The notes below the pieces were generated by a model. That model ran no database searches. It saw nothing but the letters and a program-made list of their open reading frames with translations, and had not been told where the DNA came from. From Priestia endophytica DSM 13796 (lineage in GTDB: Bacteria > Bacillota > Bacilli > Bacillales > Bacillaceae_H), in contig NZ_FOXX01000004.1 of assembly GCF_900115845.1 (NCBI RefSeq), positions 62,001 to 126,000 of the forward strand: 64,000 nt of DNA, read 5' to 3'. The translations under genes and the position numbers were made by a program. How positions within the stretch are numbered: position 1 is the first letter of the stretch; the number at the start of each line of letters is the position of its first letter. Shown piece after piece: positions 34,260 through 43,438 of the stretch.

Positions 34260-35597
34260 ATGAAATATGTGATTATCGGTGGAGATGCAGCAGGAATGAG
34301 TGCTGCGATGCAAATCGTCCGCAATGATCAAGAGGCGGAGGTCATCACCTTTGAAAAAGGAGAAATTTACTCCTACGGTCAGTGTGGTCTTCCTTATGTG
34401 ATTGGTGGGAAAGTTCCCTCAACCAATGACTTGATTGTACGCAGTGTTGATACGTTTCGAGAGAAATATGGCATTAACGCTTATACACATACAGAAGTCA
34501 AAAAGGTAGATGAAAAAGAGAAAAAGGTTTATGGCATACATACAAAAACAGGAGAAGGGTTTTCCCACTCCTATGATAAACTGCTCATTGCGACAGGGGC
34601 CAGTCCAAATCAACCTGATTGGCCTGGTGTAGAGCTAGGGCATGTTCATCTGTTAAAAACGATTCCAGATGCCAAAAAGATTCAAGAAAGTCTTCAGGAT
34701 GAGATTCAGAATGTCACCATTGTAGGTGGAGGTTATATTGGGCTTGAAATGGCTGAAAACTTTCTCCAATTAGGAAAAAGAGTACGTATTATTCAACGAG
34801 AAGGACAGCTTGCTTCTCTGTTTGATGAAGATATGGCTACACATATCCACGAAAAGGCAAAGCGAAAAGGGATCGAGCTTTGCTTAGAAGAAGATGTAGA
34901 AGCACTGATTGGGGAAGAGAACGTGCGGGAAATTCACACGAATAAAGGCACGTATGAAACAGATCTTGTGCTGCTTGCAACAGGGGTTCATCCTAATACG
35001 CGCTTTCTAGAAGGAAGCGGTGTAAAGGTGGGAATAAAGGGAGCAATTGAAGTGAACGCCTATATGGAAACGAACGTAAAAGATATTTATGCGGCAGGCG
35101 ACTGTGCCCTTCACTATCATCGTATCAAACAGAAAAATGACTATGTTCCGCTTGGCACAACGGCTAACAAACAAGGAAGAATAGCGGGATTAAATATGCT
35201 AGAGAAAGGGGTTCCTTTTCAAGGGATTGTAGGTTCTTCGATTATTCAATTTTTCGAGCTAACGCTTGGAAGAACCGGTTTAACCGAAAAGGAAGCAAAA
35301 GAGCTTCACTTCCCATATGAGGTGATTGCTTTCCAATCTAAAAGCCATGCAGGATACTATCCACAAGCAGAGGATTTTTATCTCAAACTTCTTTATCGAA
35401 AAGATAGCGGCATGCTTTTAGGGGGACAAATCATCGGAAAGCAAGGAGTAGATAAACGGATAGATGTGCTCGCTACCGCTCTTTACCACAAGATGACTGT
35501 TCATGAACTTGAAGATTTAGATTTAAGCTATGCTCCTCCTTACAATAGTGTATGGGATCCGATTCAACAGGCAGTAAAAAGGCGATCATCGAAGTAG
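34260..35597 (+). CDS. CoA-disulfide reductase
   Basis: 445 aa flavoprotein. N-terminal FAD site [13 protein letters not shown], redox Cys42 in SYGQCGLPY (single Cys as in CoADR and Nox), a second nucleotide motif [12 protein letters not shown] near 158, and AAGDCAL. Reduces CoA disulfide with NAD(P)H and so keeps the CoA thiol pool reduced; Bacillus and Staphylococcus use CoA or bacillithiol instead of glutathione. Could also act as NADH oxidase or polysulfide reductase, which share the fold. Confidence 0.9.
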   Translation: MKYVIIGGDAAGMSAAMQIVRNDQEAEVITFEKGEIYSYGQCGLPYVIGGKVPSTNDLIVRSVDTFREKYGINAYTHTEVKKVDEKEKKVYGIHTKTGEGFSHSYDKLLIATGASPNQPDWPGVELGHVHLLKTIPDAKKIQESLQDEIQNVTIVGGGYIGLEMAENFLQLGKRVRIIQREGQLASLFDEDMATHIHEKAKRKGIELCLEEDVEALIGEENVREIHTNKGTYETDLVLLATGVHPNTRFLEGSGVKVGIKGAIEVNAYMETNVKDIYAAGDCALHYHRIKQKNDYVPLGTTANKQGRIAGLNMLEKGVPFQGIVGSSIIQFFELTLGRTGLTEKEAKELHFPYEVIAFQSKSHAGYYPQAEDFYLKLLYRKDSGMLLGGQIIGKQGVDKRIDVLATALYHKMTVHELEDLDLSYAPPYNSVWDPIQQAVKRRSSK

Positions 35598-35615
35598 AGA
35601 GGTATTAAAGGACCA

Positions 35616-35658
35616 TAAAAAGAGGAAGAGACCTGTCATGGTCTCTTCCTCTTTTTGC
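35616..35658. terminator. Bidirectional terminator
   Basis: AAAAAGAGGAAGAGACC / GGTCTCTTCCTCTTTTT, a 17-bp stem between convergent genes. Confidence 0.92.
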
Positions 35659-36393
35659 TTAACTTGCAAGCATGCCCAAATATTCCTTCAGTGCTTTATA
35701 CGTTGAAGTAATCATCGCAGGAGAAAACTGATTTGGATATACTTCTGTGTTCTGATTTGATGAATAGTCTGTCGGATATGGCTCTACCGGAAGGCCGACG
35801 TTATGAAAGTGGTTGACAGCACGCGGCATATGATAAGCAGAGGTTACGAGAATCGGTTTTTGAAAATGCTCTTTCTTTAATAACTCTTTTGTATATTTCG
35901 CATTTTCTTCTGTGTTGCGACTTTTCGTTTCTACGAAAATCGCATCTTGTTCAATGCCTAAACTGACTAGCTGACGTTTTGCAATATCGGCTTCACTTCC
36001 GTTATCAGGATAAACCGTGCCTCCAGAAATAACAATAGGCAATCCTGTTTGATTATGTAGTCGAGCCACTGTTAGTAAGCGATTTGCTGCACTTCCATAG
36101 AGATGACCTTTGCCATCGATATCAGGAGTATCAAATGTTGCCCCGCCTCCAAGCATGACGATCACATCTCCTGATACTTCTTTTGGAGGAGTGTATTGCT
36201 TCTCTAACGTGTGAATTAAAAAGTGACCTGTAAAAGGAATAAAGAAAAGATACAGTAAGAAAGATAACAAAAGGAAGCAACGAGCTAGCACTTTATCCCG
36301 TCGATACGCAAATAAGCCAAGTAAAAGCGTTCCTGTAACAAATAAACCAGGAGGAAGAACAAACCCATATAAAAATTTAATAACATAAATCAT
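35659..36393 (-). CDS. YdcF/ElyC/SanA-type DUF218 protein
   Basis: 244 aa from the ATG at 36393; in-frame upstream codons to 36558 have no ribosome-binding site and read as non-membrane sequence. Two N-terminal membrane helices, then the DUF218 domain: DVIVMLGGGA, GLPIVISGGTVYPDNG, ETKSRNTEENAKYTKEL, LVTSAYHMPRA. ElyC and SanA take part in envelope polymer assembly and barrier function. Membrane-anchored with the domain probably outside. Confidence 0.82.
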   Translation of the reverse strand: MIYVIKFLYGFVLPPGLFVTGTLLLGLFAYRRDKVLARCFLLLSFLLYLFFIPFTGHFLIHTLEKQYTPPKEVSGDVIVMLGGGATFDTPDIDGKGHLYGSAANRLLTVARLHNQTGLPIVISGGTVYPDNGSEADIAKRQLVSLGIEQDAIFVETKSRNTEENAKYTKELLKKEHFQKPILVTSAYHMPRAVNHFHNVGLPVEPYPTDYSSNQNTEVYPNQFSPAMITSTYKALKEYLGMLAS

Positions 36394-36573
36394 TCCAATA
36401 TCCGCCTTTATTTCAAAAGTCTTGATGCCGCTTCTATTATAGCTCATTTTTCCTTTCAGATTGATGTCATTTGAAATTTTAACAAACCTTTTACGAAATT
36501 CCTTATCAAAAGAATTATAGGCACCAGGAAAAGCGTTTTTGTAATTTTTATCAAACATAAGAATAAGAAAAAA

Positions 36574-36602
36574 TTGACATAATTAACACTAGGTACTAAT
36601 AT
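36574..36602 (+). promoter_or_regulatory. fabH promoter with overlapping FapR box
   Basis: TTGACA, 17 bases, TAATAT. At 36583-36600 lies TTAACACTAGGTACTAAT, whose right half (GGTACTAA) matches the FapR operator exactly. FapR represses fatty acid synthesis genes until malonyl-CoA rises. Confidence 0.7.
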
Positions 36603-36643
36603 TAAGTAATAAAATCTAGTCATATTATAGGGGGAAGTAAATC

Positions 36644-37624
36644 ATGAAATCTACAGCTAAAATCACAGCCATTGGGCACTATTTACCACAACGAGTTTTA
36701 TCGAATGAAGATTTAGAAAAAATGATGGACACAAGTGATGAATGGATTGTTCAGCGAACAGGGATGAAAGAAAGACATATTGCAGGAGAAGAAGAATTCT
36801 CTTCTGATTTAGCGATTAAGGCCATTGAAAATTTGATTCATCAATATGACAAAACAGTAGAAAATGTAGATTTGATTATCGTTGCTACCACAACTGCGGA
36901 CTATGCTTTTCCAAGCGTAGCATGCCGCATTCAACACTATTTTGATATTAAAGAGACCGGTGCTTTCGATTTGAACGCGACATGTGCTGGTTTTACGTAT
37001 GGGCTTCATCTTGCCAACAGTCTTATCACATCAGGTCTTCACAAAAAGATACTTGTTGTGGCTTCTGAAACGCTGTCTAAAGTAACGAACTATGAAGATC
37101 GTTCAACAGCTGTTTTGTTCGGTGATGGGGCAGCGGCTTTCCTTGTGGAATATAGTGAAGAAAATCCAAGCTTTATCAGTGTACATATGGGCACAAGAGG
37201 AGAAGGGGGCATACATCTTTATCGTAAAACATTTGCTGATAAAATTGACGGAGCTTCCCTTGATCCTAGTGGGAAAATGGTACAAAACGGACGGGAAGTG
37301 TATAAATGGGCCACGCGTACAGTACCAAAAGGAATGGAAACATTACTAGAAAAAGGGGAAATGACAAAACAAGACTTAGACTGGTTTATTCCTCATAGTG
37401 CCAATCTGAGAATGATTGAATCTATTTGTGAGAAAGTGGACTTTCCCGTTGAAAAAACGCTAACAAGTGTAGAGAAATGCGGAAATACCTCATCTGTTTC
37501 TATTCCACTTGCTATTGGCCTTGGTGTTCAAGAAGGAAAAGTAAAAAAGGGCGATCATATGCTTCTTTATGGATTCGGAGGAGGATTAACACATCTCGGT
37601 CTTCTGATTCAATGGGACATTTAA
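36644..37624 (+). CDS. fabH: Beta-ketoacyl-ACP synthase III (FabH)
   Basis: 326 aa. Starts each fatty acid by condensing an acyl-CoA primer with malonyl-ACP; in Bacillus the primers are branched. Catalytic residues by position: Cys114 (NATCAGF), His251 (IPHSAN) and Asn281 (KCGNTSS). Start follows AGGGGGAAG. It stands alone with a FapR box, unlike fabHA-fabF, so it is likely the second copy (fabHB type). Confidence 0.92.
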   Translation: MKSTAKITAIGHYLPQRVLSNEDLEKMMDTSDEWIVQRTGMKERHIAGEEEFSSDLAIKAIENLIHQYDKTVENVDLIIVATTTADYAFPSVACRIQHYFDIKETGAFDLNATCAGFTYGLHLANSLITSGLHKKILVVASETLSKVTNYEDRSTAVLFGDGAAAFLVEYSEENPSFISVHMGTRGEGGIHLYRKTFADKIDGASLDPSGKMVQNGREVYKWATRTVPKGMETLLEKGEMTKQDLDWFIPHSANLRMIESICEKVDFPVEKTLTSVEKCGNTSSVSIPLAIGLGVQEGKVKKGDHMLLYGFGGGLTHLGLLIQWDI

Positions 37625-37771
37625 ATATTAGTCTGTTTTCTTAGGGCTTGTTGCTCATGATGTATAGAGATTTACTTACTTTTTTGTGCTAATATTTAAT
37701 ATATGGATTATTTAACCAAATGAGCGAGATACTTAAAAGGATGATAGATAAAGGGGAGGGATGTAAAGAAA

Positions 37772-38548
37772 ATGACATCGGGGGAATTAAAAATGAAACA
37801 AAATGTAGGTACCAAAGAAGCGATTAAAAGATGGGGGGCATTCGCAGATACATATTCAAAAAATCATACTGAACAAGGAGACCTTCATAAAGAAGTCTTT
37901 TTAAACCCGACTTTATTTTCCCTTATGGGGAATGTAAAAAACAAAAAAGTTTTAGATGCAGGATGTGGTGAAGGGTATTTAAGCAGGATTTTATCCAAGT
38001 CTGGTGCGACTGTAACAGCAATAGACTATACGCCAAGAATGATAGAAATTGCGAAAGAAAGAACTCCAAATGATTTGTTAATTGATTATGAACAAGGTAA
38101 TTGCGAGGACTTAAATACTCTAGGAGATAAAAGTTTCGATTTAATAGTGTCCAATATGGTGATTCAAGACCTTGCGAATTATGAAAAAGCATTTCAAGAA
38201 ATGTATCGGTTATTAGTAGATGGAGGACATTTTATTTTTTCGATATTGCATCCTTGTTTCGTTACTCCCGAATGTGGTTGGGAAAAAACAGAAAGCGGAG
38301 AAAAGTTACATTGGAACGTAGATCAATATTTTTATGAAGGTGCGTATGAACAAGGTTTAGGTGATCAAGAAAAAATGCTGTTCTTTCATAGAACATTGAC
38401 AAGTTATATCAATACTTTAATCAAAACGGGTTTTGTTTTAGAAAGCATTGTAGAACCTATACCGTCAAAAGAAATGCTAAAAAAATATCCTTCATTTGAA
38501 GAAGATTTTAGATGTGCTGACTTTATAGTGTTTAAATTAAAAAAATAA
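37772..38548 (+). CDS. Class I SAM-dependent methyltransferase
   Basis: 258 aa (or 251 from the ATG at 37793, which follows GGGGG at better spacing). Motif I VLDAGCGEGYLSRILSKSG, then AIDYTPRMIEIA and FDLIVSNMVIQDLANYEKA. Similar to UbiE/YxbB-type methyltransferases of small molecules. Substrate unknown; no neighbours explain it. Confidence 0.8.
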   Translation: MTSGELKMKQNVGTKEAIKRWGAFADTYSKNHTEQGDLHKEVFLNPTLFSLMGNVKNKKVLDAGCGEGYLSRILSKSGATVTAIDYTPRMIEIAKERTPNDLLIDYEQGNCEDLNTLGDKSFDLIVSNMVIQDLANYEKAFQEMYRLLVDGGHFIFSILHPCFVTPECGWEKTESGEKLHWNVDQYFYEGAYEQGLGDQEKMLFFHRTLTSYINTLIKTGFVLESIVEPIPSKEMLKKYPSFEEDFRCADFIVFKLKK

Positions 38549-38603
38549 ATGAATGACAATATAAAGTGTACAACGAACGGGTCACTTTAGTTCGATAACG
38601 ATT

Positions 38604-38636
38604 ATAGCCATTTCCTTGTTGGATATGGCTTTTTTA
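38604..38636 (+). terminator. Terminator of the methyltransferase gene
   Basis: ATAGCCAT / ATGGCT with T run, about 60 bases after the stop codon. Confidence 0.6.
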
Positions 38637-38769
38637 TATTTCTTGTACTTCACCGTTATGTAATTCGAATTATGACAAACACTTTATTTTTAAACCCTTT
38701 CTATGGCAGTATTCTAGCCCCTACTTGGAAGGTGGTCAAAATAGCCACAATCTATACGAAAACAATCAA

Positions 38770-38803
38770 GCATTAAAAAGGAGTCCATATCACCTCCTTT
38801 TTA
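38770..38803 (-). terminator. Terminator of modAB
   Basis: TTAAAAAGGAG / CTCCTTTTTAA stem-loop reaching into the stop codon of modB. Confidence 0.75.
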
Positions 38804-39481
38804 ATGACTTTTTCGTTGAACAATCCATAACATCATAAACGAAATTATGATAATCGTTCCTACCCAACACCAAGCAAGCGTCATGTTACCTGAATCTAGC
38901 GCAACATAAATGGCCGTTGGAATCGTTTGTGTCACTCCCGGAATATTTCCTGCAAACATAAGAGTTGCTCCAAACTCTCCAAGAGCCCGGCAAAAACTTA
39001 AAATCCCTCCGGAAATCAATGCGTTTTTAGCGAGAGGAAGGGTAATATGGAGAAAAACTTTCCACTCCGATGCTCCGTCCATGCGAGCGGCTTCCTCAAT
39101 AGAAGCCTCAACACTTGCAAATCCGACTTTTGCAGACTGATACATAAGAGGAAAAGCGACAACAGCAGAAGCAATAACGGCTGCCCACCAAGTGAAAATT
39201 AACGATTGACCAAAAAGTGACTGGATAACTTCTCCTATGAAACTATGTTTACCAAAGATAATGATTAGAAGAAATCCAACAACGGTTGGAGGCAAAACAA
39301 GAGGAAGCATTAGGGCTGTTTCAACAATCGCTTTTCCACGAAAGGACCTCCGTGCAAGTCCTTGCCCTGCAAGTATTCCTGCCACTAATACAACGACCCA
39401 TGCAACAATGGCTACTTCTAGAGAAAGAGAAATAGGGATCCAAAATTCAGAAAATGTAAGGTTACTTAGCTGAGAATCCAT
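38801..39481 (-). CDS. modB: Molybdate ABC transporter permease
   Basis: 226 aa, five to six helices. The loop that docks the ATPase is EEAARMDGASEWKVFLHITLPLAKN, the EAA motif of ModB/CysT-type permeases, and FCRALGEFGATLMFAGNIPG is highly typical of ModB. Its start lies 20 bases inside the 3' end of modA, so translation is coupled. No modC (ATPase) gene lies next to it, as in B. subtilis yvgLM; the ATPase must come from elsewhere. Confidence 0.93.
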   Translation of the reverse strand: MDSQLSNLTFSEFWIPISLSLEVAIVAWVVVLVAGILAGQGLARRSFRGKAIVETALMLPLVLPPTVVGFLLIIIFGKHSFIGEVIQSLFGQSLIFTWWAAVIASAVVAFPLMYQSAKVGFASVEASIEEAARMDGASEWKVFLHITLPLAKNALISGGILSFCRALGEFGATLMFAGNIPGVTQTIPTAIYVALDSGNMTLAWCWVGTIIIISFMMLWIVQRKSH

Positions 39482-40259
39482 ATTCTTTTAACACATTCAT
39501 GGCTTCTTTCCCTTGAAGGTAGTCATAAAAATCATGAGCTTCCTTCTCGTGATTGGAATCCTTAATGACTCCAACAGGGTAAACGATTGGATCGTGGGAA
39601 GTTTCTTTCGCTGTATCGATAATTTTTACTTTATCGGATACAAGAGCATCTGTTTTATAAACAATCCCTGCTTCAACATTTCCTGTTTCTACATAGGAAA
39701 GCACTTGGCGCACATCTTTTGCGTAGACGACTTTTGGTTCAACATCTTTCCATAATGATAAATTTTCAAGTGTTTGCTTTCCATATTCTCCAGCTGGCAC
39801 CGTTTCAGGCGTTCCGAGCGCCATCTTTTCTATCTTTTGGTTATGTAAGTCTTCAAAACTAGTAAGAGAAGAATTCTTTGGTGCAATGAGAACAAGACTG
39901 TTTTGGATAAGGTCCGTACCATCTTCTTTATTAATCTCTCCCTCTTTCACCAGTTCATCAAATTTGTCTTCTGCTGCTGAGAAAAAGAGATCAACAGGAG
40001 CCCCTTGAGAAATTTGTCGCTGAAGCGTCCCAGAGCCGCCAAAATTAAATTTAAGATCAACATGAGGATGTTCTTTTTCGTATTTTTTCTCAATATCCGC
40101 TAGGGCGTCTTGTAAGCTTGCTGCCGCTGAGACGGTTAGCGTTATATCTTCTTGCTTACTTTTACTGTCTCCCGATGCTTTTTGTTCTGAATTTCCACAT
40201 GCACTCATAAGGAGCGTACCGCATAATACAGCAGATAGTGCCATTGCTTTCTTTTTCAT
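39462..40259 (-). CDS. modA: Molybdate-binding lipoprotein
   Basis: 265 aa. Signal peptide with lipobox LMSAC, then a Ser/Lys-rich linker and the periplasmic-binding fold: LTVSAAASLQDALADIE, FNFGGSGTLQRQISQGAPVDLFFSA and VYAKDVRQVLSYVETGNVEAGIVYKTDA, all standard ModA motifs. Captures molybdate outside the membrane for ModB. Divergent from the YvgK-like regulator, with palindromic sequence between them. Supplies Mo to formate dehydrogenase. Confidence 0.94.
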   Translation of the reverse strand: MKKKAMALSAVLCGTLLMSACGNSEQKASGDSKSKQEDITLTVSAAASLQDALADIEKKYEKEHPHVDLKFNFGGSGTLQRQISQGAPVDLFFSAAEDKFDELVKEGEINKEDGTDLIQNSLVLIAPKNSSLTSFEDLHNQKIEKMALGTPETVPAGEYGKQTLENLSLWKDVEPKVVYAKDVRQVLSYVETGNVEAGIVYKTDALVSDKVKIIDTAKETSHDPIVYPVGVIKDSNHEKEAHDFYDYLQGKEAMNVLKEYGFSAK

Positions 40260-40284
40260 TTTATTTACCTCCTTTATTTTATTG

Positions 40285-40314
40285 TTAGTTATAATTAGAT
40301 ATAACTAATTATAA
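40285..40314. promoter_or_regulatory. Overlapping palindromes between modA and its regulator
   Basis: Two perfect inverted repeats overlap: TTAGTTATA-N6-TATAACTAA (40285-40308) and TTATAATTAG-N6-CTAATTATAA (40289-40314). A probable operator of the YvgK-like regulator for both directions. Confidence 0.6.
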
Positions 40315-40395
40315 TTGATTATAATATATATAGGTCTTTGCATTCATCCTTTTTTTGCAAGAAAGAGAAGATTATACTATAGAAGAGGTGATATG

Positions 40396-41307
40396 ATGAG
40401 CACGACTTCTTACACAATCGAAGAACTCGCGTCGATTTTAAAAGTTTCAAAGTTGACCGTTTATGATTTAATAAAAAAAGGAACTCTTCCGGCCTACCGT
40501 GTTGGACGACAAATGCGTGTAGACGAAGAGGATTTAACGGACTATAAAAATCAAACGAAAAATGTCGTTACATCTCAAAAGCAAGAGAAAAAACAAAAAA
40601 CACGCCCTGTTGTGATTAGTGGACAAGATGTGTCGCTTGATCTGTTAAGTAAAAGTTTAGAAGGGGAACTAAGCCAAACACCGCTTCGTCTTTATAATGG
40701 CAGTTTAAACAGTTTAATAGATTTATATCATGGAAAATGTGATATTGTGAGTCTTCATTTATATGATGGGGAAAGTGATACATATAATCTTCCGTATGTG
40801 AAGCGCCTTCTTGTTAGTGATGCTTATGTTGTGATTCATCTTGTGAAACGAACAGCAGGATTGTATGTGCAAAAAGGCAATCCTCATAACATCCAATGTT
40901 TTAAAGATATAGCTGAAAAAGATATTAAAATGGTAAACCGAGAACGAGGGGCAGGGGCACGTGTCCTTTTAGATGAAAAATTAAAACAACTAGGTCTTTC
41001 AGCGTCTCACATTAGCGGGTATCATAACATTGTTACTACTCATCTCGCCGCAGCCTCTGCTGTCTCAAGCGGGAAAGCAGATGTTGGAATTGGCATTGAA
41101 AATGTGGCAAGAATGAGCGATGTCGAGTTTATTCCCCTCATTGAGGAACAATATGACTTAGTGTTGTTAAAACAGGAGCGAACAGAAGAGATCATTGCGT
41201 CTATAAAAAAAATACTCTCTTCAGAATCCTTTCAACAGCAGCTTCTTTCTCTTAATGGATATAAGACAGATCAGACGGGAGAAGTCTTGTACGAATCTAT
41301 TCTATAA
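40396..41307 (+). CDS. yvgK: YvgK-like molybdate regulator: HTH plus PBP-like domain
   Basis: 303 aa from the ATG at 40396 (GAGGTG upstream). N-terminal excisionase-type helix-turn-helix (YTIEELASILKVSKLTVYDLIKKG, then YRVGRQMRV), then from about 70 a periplasmic-binding-like domain (PF12727 type) with HLYDGESDTYNLPYVKRLL, VNRERGAGARVLLDE and GKADVGIGIENVA. In B. subtilis yvgK stands next to yvgL-yvgM (modA-modB) and is taken as the molybdate-responsive regulator in place of ModE. The divergent arrangement here supports that. Confidence 0.82.
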   Translation: MSTTSYTIEELASILKVSKLTVYDLIKKGTLPAYRVGRQMRVDEEDLTDYKNQTKNVVTSQKQEKKQKTRPVVISGQDVSLDLLSKSLEGELSQTPLRLYNGSLNSLIDLYHGKCDIVSLHLYDGESDTYNLPYVKRLLVSDAYVVIHLVKRTAGLYVQKGNPHNIQCFKDIAEKDIKMVNRERGAGARVLLDEKLKQLGLSASHISGYHNIVTTHLAAASAVSSGKADVGIGIENVARMSDVEFIPLIEEQYDLVLLKQERTEEIIASIKKILSSESFQQQLLSLNGYKTDQTGEVLYESIL

Positions 41308-41393
41308 AAAAGGAAGAAACATTTCACAAATTGACGAATAACTCCGTGTAAAGATGTGTACAAATGTATACGTGCCAAAAAGGAGGCGTCACA

Positions 41394-41657
41394 ATGGACC
41401 AAGATTTCCGTAAAAAAACGTTTCGAGGCGCAAAGATTGAAGATATGATTTTAGAATTAGAAAATTTAAGTGCTTTATGTGAAGAAAAATCGCAACAGGG
41501 TGAGCAAACGAAAACAGGCGCGAGCGAAACCTGCTCGTTTTGCCAAAGAAGCAAAGAGGAAGTTGGTGAGCTTGCGATGGGGCCAGGTGTATCCATTTGT
41601 AAGAGCTGTTTAGAGTTTGGAGTAGAAGTGCTGAACGCGCCTGCACCCAATTCTTAA
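41394..41657 (+). CDS. Stand-alone ClpX-type C4 zinc-finger protein
   Basis: 87 aa from the ATG at 41394, preceded by AAAAGGAGG. Residues about 44-75 match the ClpX zinc-binding domain: CSFCQRSKEEVGELAMGPGVSICKSC, given here in parts CSFCQRSKEEV and GPGVSICKSC. There is no AAA+ part. In ClpX this domain dimerises and picks adaptors and substrates. A ClpP paralogue and a sigma factor lie within 1.6 kb, so a link to proteolysis is possible but unproven. Confidence 0.7.
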   Translation: MDQDFRKKTFRGAKIEDMILELENLSALCEEKSQQGEQTKTGASETCSFCQRSKEEVGELAMGPGVSICKSCLEFGVEVLNAPAPNS

Positions 41658-41746
41658 TGTTTTGATCCCCTATAATTCTTCTTGTAGAATTTTCACATGT
41701 GACAACCTCTCCTTTACATATCGTGTAAAGAGACGAGGTGAGGAAG

Positions 41747-41965
41747 ATGCGAGCGAAGACGAATCCTATTGTGATTTATACAATAGAAGCTTCTACAATT
41801 AAAAAGATTGTCGTGGTAGATCTTTTTTTTGGTACAGGAATTTACTATGCGGCGAAAATTATCTCTGCAAGCGTTATGATTGGAATGATTAGTAGTATAG
41901 CGGGAACAGAAGGGGTCAAAAGATTTCAAAAAAGGAAAAATAGAGATAGAAAATTAGTAAAATAA
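41747..41965 (+). CDS. Small membrane protein (72 aa)
   Basis: ATG at 41747, 6 bases after GAGGTG. One or two hydrophobic stretches (about 22-40 and 42-56) and a strongly basic C-terminus (RFQKRKNRDRK). Ends at a terminator shared with clpP. No family recognised. Confidence 0.55.
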   Translation: MRAKTNPIVIYTIEASTIKKIVVVDLFFGTGIYYAAKIISASVMIGMISSIAGTEGVKRFQKRKNRDRKLVK

Positions 41966-41967
41966 AA

Positions 41968-42002
41968 ACCAAGACGGGAAGCTTCTCGTCTTGGTTTTTA
42001 TT
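41968..42002. terminator. Bidirectional terminator
   Basis: AAAACCAAGACGGGAAG / CTTCTCGTCTTGGTTTT stem between convergent genes. Confidence 0.88.
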
Positions 42003-42575
42003 TTAAATAATCTCATCAATCACACCATAGTTTTTGGCTTCTTCCGCGCTTAGGAAGTAATCACGGTCCGTATCTTGAACAACTTTATCATAAGGCTGCC
42101 CTGTGCGGTCTGCAATAATACGATTAATGTGTTCTTTTAGTTTAAGGATCCGCTTTGCTGAAATTTCAATTTCAGTGGCTTGACCGCGTGCTCCTCCAAG
42201 CGGCTGATGAAGCATTATTTCACTATTTGGCAAAGCAAATCGTTTTCCTTTCGCTCCCCCAAGTAGTAGCAGAGCTCCAAACGAAGCAGCCATTCCTGTA
42301 CAAATAGTGCGAACATCTGGTTGAATATGCTGCATTGTATCAAAAATAGCAAATCCCGCTGAGACTGATCCACCTGGACTGTTAATATAAAGGGAAATAT
42401 CTTTTTCGGCATCATCCGCTGTTAAAAAGAGCAGTTGTGCAACAATGCTGTTGGCCATTGAATCATTAATTTCGTTGCTCACCATAATAATGCGATCTTT
42501 TAAAAGACGTGAATAAATGTCATATGAACGTTCACCAGATGCTGACTGTTCAATTACATATGGGATATGATTCAT
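42003..42575 (-). CDS. ClpP-family serine protease, second paralogue
   Basis: 190 aa. Catalytic triad by position Ser98 (GMAASFGA), His123 (MLHQPLGG) and Asp172 (DTDRDY). Starts like the main ClpP ([28 protein letters not shown]), but departs from it elsewhere: Phe99 where the main ClpP has Met, and [11 protein letters not shown]. It therefore looks like a ClpP2-type paralogue. Forms a 14-mer chamber fed by Clp ATPases. It is co-directional with the sigma factor gene 18 bases upstream, an unusual setting for clpP. Confidence 0.85.
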   Translation of the reverse strand: MNHIPYVIEQSASGERSYDIYSRLLKDRIIMVSNEINDSMANSIVAQLLFLTADDAEKDISLYINSPGGSVSAGFAIFDTMQHIQPDVRTICTGMAASFGALLLLGGAKGKRFALPNSEIMLHQPLGGARGQATEIEISAKRILKLKEHINRIIADRTGQPYDKVVQDTDRDYFLSAEEAKNYGVIDEII

Positions 42576-42593
42576 GCTTAATCCTCCTTTTTC

Positions 42594-43205
42594 TTATGAC
42601 GCGATGTTGAGAGAACTGTAAGAGCGGAATACCATATGAGCCATTGGTTCGAATGCCTTGTTTTGTTTGAGGAAAGAAAGTAAAGGTGCAGGATCTTCCC
42701 ATTGAACACTCTTTGAAATAGCATCTACAAGTTCTTGATTGTTGATTTCTTCTTCTCTGTTTTCTCCGCGAAGTTTGGTTCGCGCTCGTTTTAAAAGAGC
42801 TTTAACCCCAGGTTCTGTCATTTCAAGAATAGATGAGATTTCACTGATCTTATATTGAAAAGCTTCTTTTAAAGTGAGTATTACCGCTTGTTTGGGCGTG
42901 AGTGAATTTAAAAGAGCCTCAACTTCTTCCTTCCGGCTTTCTTTCGTTAAAGTATGGTGATCTGTTTCACCAACCGTTTCCCGACTTCTTTTACGCTTTT
43001 CATCTATCCATTTATGATAGGCTATTTTTTTTAATAAAGCAGGGGTAAGAGACCCGTAGGTTTGCATCGCTTTTACCATCGTTTCTTGCGCTAAATCTTC
43101 TCCATCCCACTTGTCTCCAGAAAGGAAACAACAGTAAGAAAGAAGGCTTTTATAAAGCTCCTGTACCTCAATTTCTTCCTTGTTTTTCTCGTTTAGCTCT
43201 AACAT
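42594..43205 (-). CDS. RNA polymerase sigma-70 family (ECF-like) factor
   Basis: 203 aa. Region 2: SLLSYCCFLSGDKWDGEDLAQETMVKAMQ; region 4: LNSLTPKQAVILTLKEAFQYKISEISSILEMTEPGVKALLKRARTKLRG. A C-terminal extension of about 50 residues after region 4 (VDAISKSVQWEDPAPLLSFL) resembles the tail of SnoaL-like or self-regulating ECF factors. No anti-sigma gene is seen next to it; instead it is in one operon with the clpP paralogue. Confidence 0.85.
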   Translation of the reverse strand: MLELNEKNKEEIEVQELYKSLLSYCCFLSGDKWDGEDLAQETMVKAMQTYGSLTPALLKKIAYHKWIDEKRKRSRETVGETDHHTLTKESRKEEVEALLNSLTPKQAVILTLKEAFQYKISEISSILEMTEPGVKALLKRARTKLRGENREEEINNQELVDAISKSVQWEDPAPLLSFLKQNKAFEPMAHMVFRSYSSLNIAS

Positions 43206-43438
43206 GGATTTAATCCTCCTTTTAAGTCCTCTCTCTTTTAAAACGAATGAAAGTGTTAAAAAGATATGGGGACTTCATTTATATATATAAAATCATTTTG
43301 CTCTTTGTCTTATCAAACACAGGGAATTTGAGGTATAATGAAGAAGATACAAAGATGACAACCCTTCATTATAGTGGATTTTTGTCATCTTTAAGCGTAT
43401 AATACATATCGATTTAAAGTTGAAAGTGAGTGTTCATG

